NCBI GenBank assembly: GCA_934045905.1
Contig: OW203767.1
Coordinates: 12,031,073-12,095,072, forward strand
Length of the DNA stretch: 64,000 nt
Direction of reading: 5' to 3'
From: Leuctra nigra
Taxonomy: Eukaryota > Arthropoda > Insecta > Plecoptera > Leuctridae
The notes beneath the pieces are model-generated. The model had not been told where the DNA came from and did not search any database. It was given only the letters and a program-made list of their open reading frames with translations. Below, piece by piece: positions 11,837-22,500 of this stretch (positions are counted from its first letter, which is position 1; each line of letters starts with the position of its first letter). A program made the position numbers and the translations under genes.

Positions 11837-13558
11837 TTAATGTAAAGTAATTGGTCCTTCATTAAACGATGTCCTATTTTCTGCTATTCTAACTGTCGAA
11901 TACCAAGAAACGTTCGTCTTCAAATACGACGCAAATTTATGATCTTCAATCTTGGTTTCGTGCTGCATTACAAGGGGTCCTGTTGCTCCATTCTCGTGCG
12001 CATGTAAAGTAGGAGATGCAAGTGGCCTCAAATCGTAAAACATGCTTCCATTACTGAACTGTTGCATCGGATATGTATTCTGTAATGCGTTCGTCAGTTG
12101 CACTGACACGGCAGGAAAACTCGTTCCATTATTCGTTTTGTTTACTATTAGTGCATTGTAATTGTCTTTTGCATTATTTGTGCTTCCAATCAAATACAAA
12201 GGGTTTTGAGTGGTATGCAATTTGGATTCTTGATTGAGTGGCATATTGACATACAAAGAAGTTTTATCGAGTGGGTCTTGATCATTTGCCTGAGAAATAT
12301 GATTGATTACATTTTTAGTTGGTATCGGAGTTACGAAAATGTTGCTGGAAACAGATGTGGAAAAATCAGAGTATTGGCTGTGGTACATTGACTTCATTGT
12401 CGTGGACTCAAAAGGTTTTGATGTACTTTTCTGTAGCGTGTAAGGAAGTTTATTATGGAAATTGTTGTTTAAATTTGTCGGTGACTCGACTTGCACATTA
12501 TTCCCGGAGTTTATTACACGTGTAATAGCAGGTGGAAGCTTAGGATGCATGAATAAGACACTTTTATTATCTGACAGCTTAGTGATGACGTCTTTATAAA
12601 CAGGCCGAGGTGGAGTCATTTGGTTCGCTTCTGCCATAGCTATTTTAGAACGCGTAAGCTTTTCTTTAGCAGATTTCTGCCAGTATTCTCTGTTATTCGA
12701 CGTCTGAGCTTGTGAATATGTTCCTGGATGGACGTCGGAATGGATGTCCTGGATCACAAATGGAGCTGGCGTCACTCTGCGACGCTCAGGCATCTGCGTC
12801 GCATACGGCGTCGGCAGCATAATGTTCGGCCTGTATCCATTTGTTTCTGGATGGACGTCGGAATGAATGTCCTGGATGACAATTGGAGCTGGTGTCACTC
12901 TGCGACGCTCAGGCATCGGCGTCGGATATGGCGTCGGCAACATAATGTTCGGCCTGTATCCCTGAACATTTGTTGCTGGATGGACGTCGGAATGAAAGTC
13001 CTGGATGACGAATGGATTTGGCGTCACTCTGCGACGCTCAGGCATCGGCGTCGGATATGGCGTCGGCAGCATTTGAAAGTTTGCTTCTGGATTGACGTAG
13101 AAATTATGTATGTCCTGGATGACAAATGGATTGGGCTTCATCCTGAGACGCCCGAACGTCGGCGTCGGATGCGGCGTCGTCTGCATTATGTTCGAACGAT
13201 ATCTTTCAAAATCTATTACTGGATGCACGTCGGAATGTACGGCAAATGGAACTTGCGTCACTCTACGACGACCAGACGTCGGCGGAAAGTTCGGCGTCGG
13301 CAGTCCATTATTCAATATATATCTTTGAACGTCTGTTTCTGGATGAAAGTGGGAACGTATGTCCTGGAAGTTGTTTGGATTTGGCGTCACCACGCGACGT
13401 CCAAGCATCGGCGTCAGATGTGTGCTCTCCGACGCAAATCTTCTCCAATCTGTCTCTCTAAGCACGTCGGCATGTTTCTCTTGTGCGACGCTTGGAGTCG
13501 GCGTCACTGTGCGACGCTGAGGCGACGCCGTGCGACGCTGAGGCGACGCCGCGCGTCG
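11837..13558 (-). CDS. Long repeat-bearing frame in phase with the TGA of Osiris gene 1 (readthrough or alternative C-terminal extension)
   Basis: Directly after the TGA of Osiris gene 1 (13561-13559) the same frame is open for 573 codons and ends in TAA at 11837. The first half is seven degenerate repeats of 38-43 residues with the core RRRVTPxPFVIQDxHSDVHPxT and linkers like NIMLPTPYPTPMPE. The second half is Thr/Ser/Asn-rich and non-repetitive. The distances between successive GTCAC landmarks of the repeats (plus-strand 12771, 12894, 13023, 13137, 13257, 13386, 13503) are 123, 129, 114, 120, 129 and 117, all multiples of three although lengths vary, which indicates selection on a protein. 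No in-frame ATG occurs near its beginning, so it is probably reached from gene 1, by UGA readthrough or by splicing past the stop. Function unknown. The repeats look like a low-complexity, possibly extracellular, region. Confidence 0.6.
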   Translation of the reverse strand, partial: RRAASPQRRTASPQRRTVTPTPSVAQEKHADVLRETDWRRFASESTHLTPMLGRRVVTPNPNNFQDIRSHFHPETDVQRYILNNGLPTPNFPPTSGRRRVTQVPFAVHSDVHPVIDFERYRSNIMQTTPHPTPTFGRLRMKPNPFVIQDIHNFYVNPEANFQMLPTPYPTPMPERRRVTPNPFVIQDFHSDVHPATNVQGYRPNIMLPTPYPTPMPERRRVTPAPIVIQDIHSDVHPETNGYRPNIMLPTPYATQMPERRRVTPAPFVIQDIHSDVHPGTYSQAQTSNNREYWQKSAKEKLTRSKIAMAEANQMTPPRPVYKDVITKLSDNKSVLFMHPKLPPAITRVINSGNNVQVESPTNLNNNFHNKLPYTLQKSTSKPFESTTMKSMYHSQYSDFSTSVSSNIFVTPIPTKNVINHISQANDQDPLDKTSLYVNMPLNQESKLHTTQNPLYLIGSTNNAKDNYNALIVNKTNNGTSFPAVSVQLTNALQNTYPMQQFSNGSMFYDLRPLASPTLHAHENGATGPLVMQHETKIEDHKFASYLKTNVSWYSTVRIAENRTSFNEGPITLH

Positions 13559-16500
13559 TCACAAGTACATCGGATGACTCCTGCGGTAGGCGATGTCGTG
13601 GTCGCCGGGACCGGAAGAGGACTGCTCGGAGTGCCAGTCGGAAGGAGGGTGGTGTTTGTGGCTGCGCTTCTCCCAGTGGCTGGGGCTGATGACGATGTGG
13701 TGCGGAGGTTTGTCGTCTCCATGGATACTGTAACCTGGATAACAAGATTTTAATTAGTTATGAGTCATTTTATTTTACTGTTTCCTTAAAGTAAAGTGAC
13801 TTTTGCGCTCCTTTTCCTGAAAAATAGGGCATTAATTAGTTTAGAGGTACAAGAAGTCTACAAAACAATTATACAGATACGTTCTCGCTGAATAAAACAT
13901 GTTATAGAACTTCAGGATATCGCATTTTTGTGTGTAAATAATGATAAATTAATTCTTTCTTCTGTTATGTGGAACTCTTTCCATTTCTTTCTATCAATCA
14001 GCCAGCCCTTTCTTTAGAATTTTCATTAATATAAATTTGATGGAATCCATATATTTTTATGGGCCCCTACAAATTATTTCTTGTACCCTTCATTTTCAAC
14101 TTTACGGTTGATTTTGGAACCCTCAAAACCTTAAAATTTTGAAACAAATGTACTGTTATCGCGTCTCTCAATCAGTGCCACATCCAATGTATTAGCAAAC
14201 ATCTGGCTCCTCCCGGATGCAAATGAAACGAAAACACGGGTCACAGATCAATTGAATAAGCAACTTTGTAAGGTGTGTGACATTGATCAACTCGCATTCA
14301 TTTCTAAATGTATTTTTAGATTGATAAAGAGTTAAACCAACATATCCGAACATATTTCCCCGCACAAAGAAAAAGGTATTCTCGACATAATCGCTTATAT
14401 TTACTGTTATACCTGCAAAGAGTTGTTATAGTCCATCTTTTATCGCCATTTCATCTCCCTATATACTAGAACAAAGATATTAAATCATCCCGATTATCTC
14501 GATAATGTTTGAAAGTGTTCGAAATTATTGACTGAAAATTACAGCTCAACAAGTCGAGTCGTAAATTTCGCGGTGTAATTTGAGAGACAGCGATTAGAGC
14601 GCACTCTAGCGACGAATGTTGGAACTAGTTGCAGCTATGTCGGTCATGAGGTCAGTCGTTAGTGGTGTACTTGGAGGATCTGCCGCTAGGTGCGCTGTGG
14701 TATGGTCTGTGTACGACTAGCGGAGTATATAAGAAGGATGTCGGTACTTGATTCGAGCAGAGCGAAAAGAGCTCGAGAAGAATAGGTGTTTCATAGGTAA
14801 TATTTGCAGGTGAATACGTCAATACCGTCAATTCAATACGTAGTTAAAACAACTGAGAGCTATTTTCTACAAGAATTTTGGAATACTAGGAAAACGCTCT
14901 AGAAACGCGTTGATAAGCGAGCTTTCGTATTGCATGCGATTTAATATTAGCGTGAAATTTTATAACATACCATGGAAAATCTATAAGACAACATACGTCA
15001 AAGGAGCAGTGATAATTTCTCTTTGAATAAATTTGAATAAATTTGAAAAATATTTCAAACAATCATAAAATGTTTGTAAAAGTTCTATTCATTCAGATTT
15101 ATCTGAAAACCGTCAACATATAAATGTTGGTCCCAATTACCATGTCAAATTTTAAGATTGTCAAACGGTTCCATTTTTAATTTATAACCAATCACAGGAT
15201 CTCGTTCAAAACAAATACATGAGACCGCTCTTATGACATTAGTGCGCGTGCAAAATTTCAGATTGATTGACTGAACGGAGTTACCTGCAAGAAAAGAATA
15301 GAGAGTGACATAACAGCACCGTGAAGCTCGCTTTTTATAATGTTAATGACATTATGAAATCATTCAGATAATAATGGGAAATACTCCAGTTAAATACACA
15401 GGCAGCTAAATTGCATAGTTTATTAACCGTTGTTAACCCGGCACCTCCACCAACAAATCAATAATTTTCTGACAGATCTATTTTGCAAGTTAAGTTTATT
15501 TTTAGTAAACGCCGATTAGTTTATAGCAATTTCATAAATTAGACATTGTAATGATTATGAGATATAAATATGGCCACAGCATTCTTCAGTTCAGCAATAC
15601 TTTAATCTGAAAACAAAAAAAATCGTACAAATTATCAAAAAGAACAAAAACAAAAATAGAGCATGTACCTATTCTTGATTCTTTTATAAATAAATTTCAG
15701 ATTAAAGCATACAATAAAAGCAACTAAGTATAATGAATTCATTTTAGAATGAATAATTTTAAGTATTAAATGTGTCCAGTCCACAGCGGTTTTCCAAGAT
15801 AATACAATATATTTTATACACACCGGTCGTGATTTTGAGCCTGATCGCTTTATTCGAATGACCTGTAAAGCGCGTACAAAAATATGTAATTATTAATTAA
15901 GTATGTTAGTGTTAACTCAATAAGCTTGTAGGAAGAGTTTTGTAAATTTTAAAATAGTCACAACGAACTACAAGTTATTAAAAATAAAAAAAATCTTCAA
16001 TTTGGTTTCAAAGTGACGTTCAAAGTGATGTTGGTGTCGTTGTCTTGATCTCTTTATTAGAGCAATTTCGATGAAATGTTTTTGGGGGATTTCATTACGA
16101 TTTCGTGAAGAACTTTATTAAGGACTTGCAATATGATTTATCAATTAACTGTATGGCATTCGTTATTATTTATATTCATAATCTGGGATATGTCGTTGAG
16201 TTTGAAACTTCCAGACTCCAGAACTTCCACGGCTATTTCGTTTGAAAATGGCATGTAAATTAGTCAAAAGATTCTGCTTGGAAATTATCACCAATCAATG
16301 TGCACGGCTCAATGATTCGATAAAGGCTCAAGGACGTTTTTTTTTACAAATTAAAGAAATACAGAAGCACTTTGGTAAAAAAATCACGTTATGAAAAACG
16401 TATGAGTAACGTCAAAGTTACTCTTATTTGACGTAAGCCCATAAACTCTAAAGTCATGATGAAATGGTTTGATTGACAACCCTTAAATAACTCCATGGAT

Positions 16501-19500
16501 TGTCCATTAGGCTGTCACACTGCCATTTGCTCTCACTGAGCACTAAAATAGTTGCTCCTTAGTCCTTGCTCTCTTCTCGCCCAATCTAATTGCTGTGGGA
16601 TGCAAGATGTTGGTTTTAAAAGTCTTTTTGTCTTGACGTTTATTTTTCAAACTAATACCAGCTCTTGTTTTCTACTTTTTTGTTGAAATAGCCGAATTAA
16701 ACTTATTTTTACATTAGAAGTTAACTTAATTTTAAACACATTTTTTTGTTGACACAGATCCAACAACAGTAAACAAACACATCAATCCTTTGCCAACAGC
16801 CAGTATGATCGTCCGACTTTTATTGGTTATGAAAGCTCTATTTATTTGATTATATTTGATTATATGATTATATTATTTATTTATATTTATTCTATCTATT
16901 TTCAAAGTTCTGCAAATGGAATCCTATATGAAATGCCTATGACTTAATATGGACTTGTAAATAAGCATGAAATGAAAATAAATGATAAGGTATGTAAAAG
17001 TAGTATACAGTAGTATAAAGTTGAGTCACCTTTGAGGATGCCCTTGAGCGCTCCCAGCTTGGCGAAGGCAAAAGCCAGGATTGATATTGTCACGGCCTTC
17101 CAGGATAACATCGTCGTGAACGTCAGGAGGCCGGGAAGCAGGACTCCCATCAGGACCACTTTCAAGCCGATGAAGAGTTTCAGCAGGAAGAACAGCATCT
17201 TCTTCTTCTTGTGTTTCTTGCTGCGTCCTGGAATACACAGGATAACATCATGAAGTCAGGACAAGCAGCGACAGGAGGCCGGGAAGCAGGACTCCCATCA
17301 GGATCACTTTCAAGCCGATGAAGAGTTTCAGCAGGAAGAACAGCATCTTCTTCTTCTTGTGTTTCTTGCTGCGTCCTGGAATACACAGGATAACATCATG
17401 AAGTCAGGACAAGCAGCGACAGGAGGCCGGGAAGCAGGACTCCCATCAGGATCACTTTCAAGCCGATGAAGAGTTTCAGCAGGAAGAACAGCATCTTCTT
17501 CTTCTTGTGTTTCTTGCTGCGTCCTGGAATACACAGGATAACATCATGAAGTCAGGACAAGCAGCGACAGGAGGCCGGGAAGCAGGACTCCCATCAGGAT
17601 CACTTTCAAGCCGATGAAGAGTTTCAGCAGGAAGAACAGCATCTTCTTCTTCTTGTGTTTCTTGCTGCGTCCTGGAATACACAGGATAACATCATGAAGT
17701 CAGGACAAGCAGCGACAGGAGGCCGGGAAGCAGGACTCCCATCAGGACCACTTTCAAGCCGATGAAGACTTTCAGCAGGAAGAACAGCATCTTCTTCTTC
17801 TTGTGTTTCTTGCTGCGTCCTGGAATACACAGGATAACATCATGAAGTCAGGACAAGCAGCGACAGGAGGCCGGGAAGCAGGACTCCCATCAGGATCACT
17901 TCAAGCCGATGAAGAGTTTCAGCAGGAAGAACAGCATCTTCTTCTTGTGTTTCTTGCTGCGTCCTGGAATACACAGGATAACATCATGAAGTCAGGACAA
18001 GCAGCGACAGGAGTCCGGGAAGCAGGACTCCCATCAGGATCACTTTCAAGCCGATGAAGAGTTTCAGCAGGAAGAACAGCATCTTCTTCTTCTTGTGTTT
18101 CTTGCTGCGTCCTGGAATACACAGGATAGCATCATGAAGTCAGGACAAGCAGCGACAGGAGGCCGGGAAGCAGGACTCCCATCAGGATCACTTTCAAGCC
18201 GATGAAGAGTTTCAGCAGGAAGAACAGCATCTTCTTCTTCTTGTGTTTCTTGCTGCGTCCTGGAATACACAGGATAGCATCATGAAGTCAGGACAAGCAG
18301 CGACAGGAGGCCGGGAAGCAGGACTCCCATCAGGATCACTTTCAAGCCGATGAAGAGTTTCAGCAGAAAGAACAGCATCTTCTTCTTCTTGTGTTTCTTG
18401 CTGCGTCCTGGAATACACAGGATAACATCATGAAGTCAGGACAAGCAGCGACAGGAGGCCGGGAAGCAGGACTCCCATCAGGATCACTTTCAAGCCGATG
18501 AAGAGTTTCAGCAGGAAGAACAGCATCTTCTTCTTCTTGTGTTTCTTGCTGCGTCCTGGAATACACAGGATAACATCATGAAGTCAGGACAAGCAGCGAC
18601 AGGAGGCCGGGAAGCAGGACTCCCATCAGGACCACTTTCAAGCCGATGAAGACTTTCAGCAGGAAGAACAGCATCTTCTTCTTCTTGTGTTTCTTGCTGC
18701 GTCCTGGAATACACAGGATAACATCATGAAGTCAGGACAAGCAGCGACAGGAGGCCGGGAAGCAGGACTCCCATCAGGATCACTTTCAAGCCGATGAAGA
18801 GTTTCAGCAGGAAGAACAGCATCTTCTTCTTCTTGTGTTTCTTGCTGCGTCCTGGAATACACAGGATAACATCATGAAGTCAGGACAAGCAGCGACAGGA
18901 GGCCGGGAAGCAGGACTCCCATCAGGATCACTTCAAGCCGATGAAGAGTTTCAGCAGGAAGAACAGCATCTTTATCTTCTTGTGTTTCTTGCTGCGTCCT
19001 GGAATTACAGGATAGCATCATGAAGTCAGGACAAGCAGCGACAGGAGGCCGGGAAGCAGGACTCCCATCAGGATCACTTTCAAGCCGATGAAGAGTTTCA
19101 GCAGGAAGAACAGCATCTTCTTCTTCTTGTGTTTCTTGCTGCGTCCTGGAATACACAGGATAACATCATGAAGTCAGGACAAGCAGCGACAGGAGGCCGG
19201 GAAGCAGGACTCCCATCAGGATCACTTCAAGCCGATGAAGAGTTTCAGCAGGAAGAACAGCATCTTCTTCTTCTTGTGTTTCTTGCTGCGTCCTGGAATA
19301 CACAGGATAACATCATGAAGTCAGGACAAGCAGCGACAGGAGGCCGGGAAGCAGGACTCCCATCAGGATCACTTTCAAGCCGATGAAGAGTTTCAGCAGG
19401 AAGAACAGCATCTTCTTCTTCTTGTGTTTCTTGCTGCGTCCTGGAATTACAGGATAGCATCATGAAGTCAGGACAAGCAGCGACAGGGCGCATTGTCGGC

Positions 19501-22500
19501 TATAAGGGTATGGGAGGGGGGGGGGTCTAGGGGGCGCATGCCCCCTTCCCAAACCGAAACCCCAAAAGAAAAAAATGGTGACATGAAAAATGCAATAGGT
19601 ATGTTTTGTTATGCCCATTTCCAGGAAAATTGTATGCCTCATCTATGATATTTTTAGGCTTCTTTATGAATGCTACTATAAATGATTCATGATTCTATAA
19701 AAAAAATCATAGAAAGAGACCCATTTTTTAATACTTTTCGTTCCATAGAACAGCTGAAACTTGGTAGTTGCAGAGCATGCTTGGAATTAATCCCCAGGAC
19801 TATGCGCCTACTCGTATATCCTGGAGGACTCTCCCTCCCCCCCCAGACCACCCATTGAACTTTAACCCCTCCACCTGGCATAACTCCTGGTTCATGGCAG
19901 GAGGACGTATTTCTTAGAGGAGTTCTATTGGACATCGTCCTCTGAGTCAATTGTCTAATGTAGACACGGTACAAATTACAATCTAAATAAAGTCATATTC
20001 ATAAAGGACGTGACACTTAGGGAGGGGGGATACCGATACGTCACACTTAGGGAGGGGGAAAACCGATGCGTGACACTGCGTGACAGGAGGGGGGAGCTTA
20101 GAGTCAGTCACGCTTGATGTGGGTGATTTAAAACAAATTGAATTATAGGTGACATATCGGGAACATTTCGCTAAAACGATCCTATATTGAGAGATTTAGC
20201 GAACACAGAGGTTGATTTTGTGACTTATTTTTTGTGTGTGGGGGTGGGGGGGGGGGGGGGGGGGGAGATCAAATATTGTTACATAGTGTGATAAGCAAAA
20301 ATATAATCCATATTTAGCTTGAAGTACTTTATGAGCATCCCCTAATTTAGACACTGAAATTTTTGTTTCATTTTCGATAACATTTTTCATTTATTTCTGC
20401 TTGCGTGATTGGACGCACGAACGAGTCGCACAAACTCAAATTAGTCGATAGCGCATTCAGCCACATTTATAGGTTGAACAGTTCGTCGTGTACTATTGTT
20501 TTTTTGTAATCTTTATTGTGTTGTTGAAAGACAATTAGATTGTCTTCAGTTCGGTCAAAATTGCGTCTGGATTGATTATGAGGAAACAATAGAATTGGGG
20601 AAGAATTGCAGCAATGATTGCAGCTTGGAGGAGTTGATTGTCCACCAGCATTGTCCTCTTTGCAACCATGATACAATCTCAGCTCTTCTCTGGAATCGAA
20701 CCTAGAGCCTCAATCAGAGTATCGAACTATCAGTTGCTCTCAGCCTGTGTCATCTTCTACATGACCTGTACTGTATCCTACGCACATGATGCAATGTCCA
20801 CATCCATATCCTGAGCAGACAGGAAACGAAGCAAGTAAATGTTGGAGTCTTTGACCATCAAGCAGCGTTTTCGAGCGTATGTCAGGAATGTAAGAAACAG
20901 TAAAAATTATGCATTTGAATATTTCACAATCGAACACATTCAGCACAATTACTGTTTAGAACAAACTTTAGTTATAATTACATTACACATTTTTTTTAAA
21001 ATAAAACCAAATTAGAAATATTCGTAGCCAATATGTTCTGTTCTGTAATGACAGTTTTCAATAAAAAAATATAAAAATTAAAATTAAGATTTTTAATAGG
21101 TGGTTGTTCTAAAAGAAACTAATTAATTTTTCGAAGACTTTTTTACCATTGTTTTTTTTTATAAGTAATTTGACTTTAAATATAAATTTGTGTGCTTTCT
21201 AAATCCTGCGACACAAGGTGTTGTAATTATTTCGTGAACCTGTTGCTGGCGCCACGATGTGGTTCTCCGTTACTCATATTATGTCACGTCGGAATAATTC
21301 CATTCTACTCAAATGTTCATGTCGATCACTGATGACGTCACAATAGGCAGAGTGTGTGAATCTTTCGTCGCACCAAACTCCATCACGTTTTGGCCGTGTT
21401 TGGGAGACAAATCAGGAAAATAATTATAGCTTTGAAACAATTGAATGACTTGTTGACAGCTTTCAAAAACTCGAGGGAGATTCCAAAAAACTCAAACCAT
21501 TTCTACAATGTCGGATGTTCATCTATGTTGAATTACATTTTTACTTTTGAAACATATTTTACAACACCTAAGTATACCTACGCTTGGCCTATGTAAAAAT
21601 GGTATTTATAAGAAATGCTAAAATAAAGATTTATACAAATCTATCTAGGCTGTTAAAGATTTGATGTCATCATCCGATGAAGTCTATGCTAACACTAAAT
21701 CTACCTCTAGTAGGTGAACTCTGATTCATTAATAACAACAAGGATTGATTGTCAAGGAACCTGACCAGTAGCCAATCCATTTCGTTCAACTATCTACCGC
21801 TTTTACTTTGGTCAAGTGCATTTGTAGCTGTGTATCTTTGCAACAATGATACACTTTCCGAAAAAATCTACTGTCTTTGGAGGTAGGTATGCTTAGTTTT
21901 TCTTTGTGATATCGTTTCATTCAATCTTCATTCAATAATTATAATTCCTACCCGTTCAATAATTCCTTACATTCTGCTGAAACCACATGAATGTACGTAT
22001 CACCATGTTATCACTAATCATGTAACTGAATAGTGAATCATTATAGCCTAATCAAAATTAAGGAGGGACTAGCAAAATAATCACGGTCTACTTAAAATTT
22101 CCACAAATTTGCAAAGAAATTCGAATTTCTAGAAGACCGTTTCACCATGGCAACACAATTTTATTTGTAAAACTGCACTTTTTATAAGAAAAAAAATCAA
22201 AATAAAGCAGTAAAACTCTCATAGCTCAGTAAATCATCCAGGAACGTGTACATTTAAAACTGTTAAAATAAAATATTGTGTCTGATACACGATATAGTAG
22301 TTTTTCAAAGAAATCTAAGGGTGGGAAAGCATCTAAACACTTTTGAAAATGTCAGCATGTCTTTTTCTGTTTGGTCGCAATGTTAAATTGCATGAACAAT
22401 TGTATCTTTGAAGTGATATATTTCGAAAATTAGTTCAGCTTGCCTTGACTTTTTCTTGGCATATTATGGTGCAGAATGACATTTTCTATAGAGAATTTGA

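Noticed and set aside
13559..13561. UGA as selenocysteine codon
   Set aside because: No selenoprotein context, no recognisable SECIS element, and Osiris proteins are not known selenoproteins. Readthrough or splicing is simpler.
12728..13753. 341-codon plus-strand frame
   Set aside because: It is the antisense shadow of the repeat-bearing minus-strand frame. Its Trp/Arg/His composition follows from the complementary repeats.
17228..19490. CRISPR-like regular repeat
   Set aside because: Units are contiguous without unique spacers and derive from an exon in a eukaryotic gene.
17026..19493. Many 60-90-codon frames such as MYSRTQQETQEEEDAVLPAE and their plus-strand partners
   Set aside because: By-products of the 148-bp array in non-Osiris frames. 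They repeat only because the DNA repeats.
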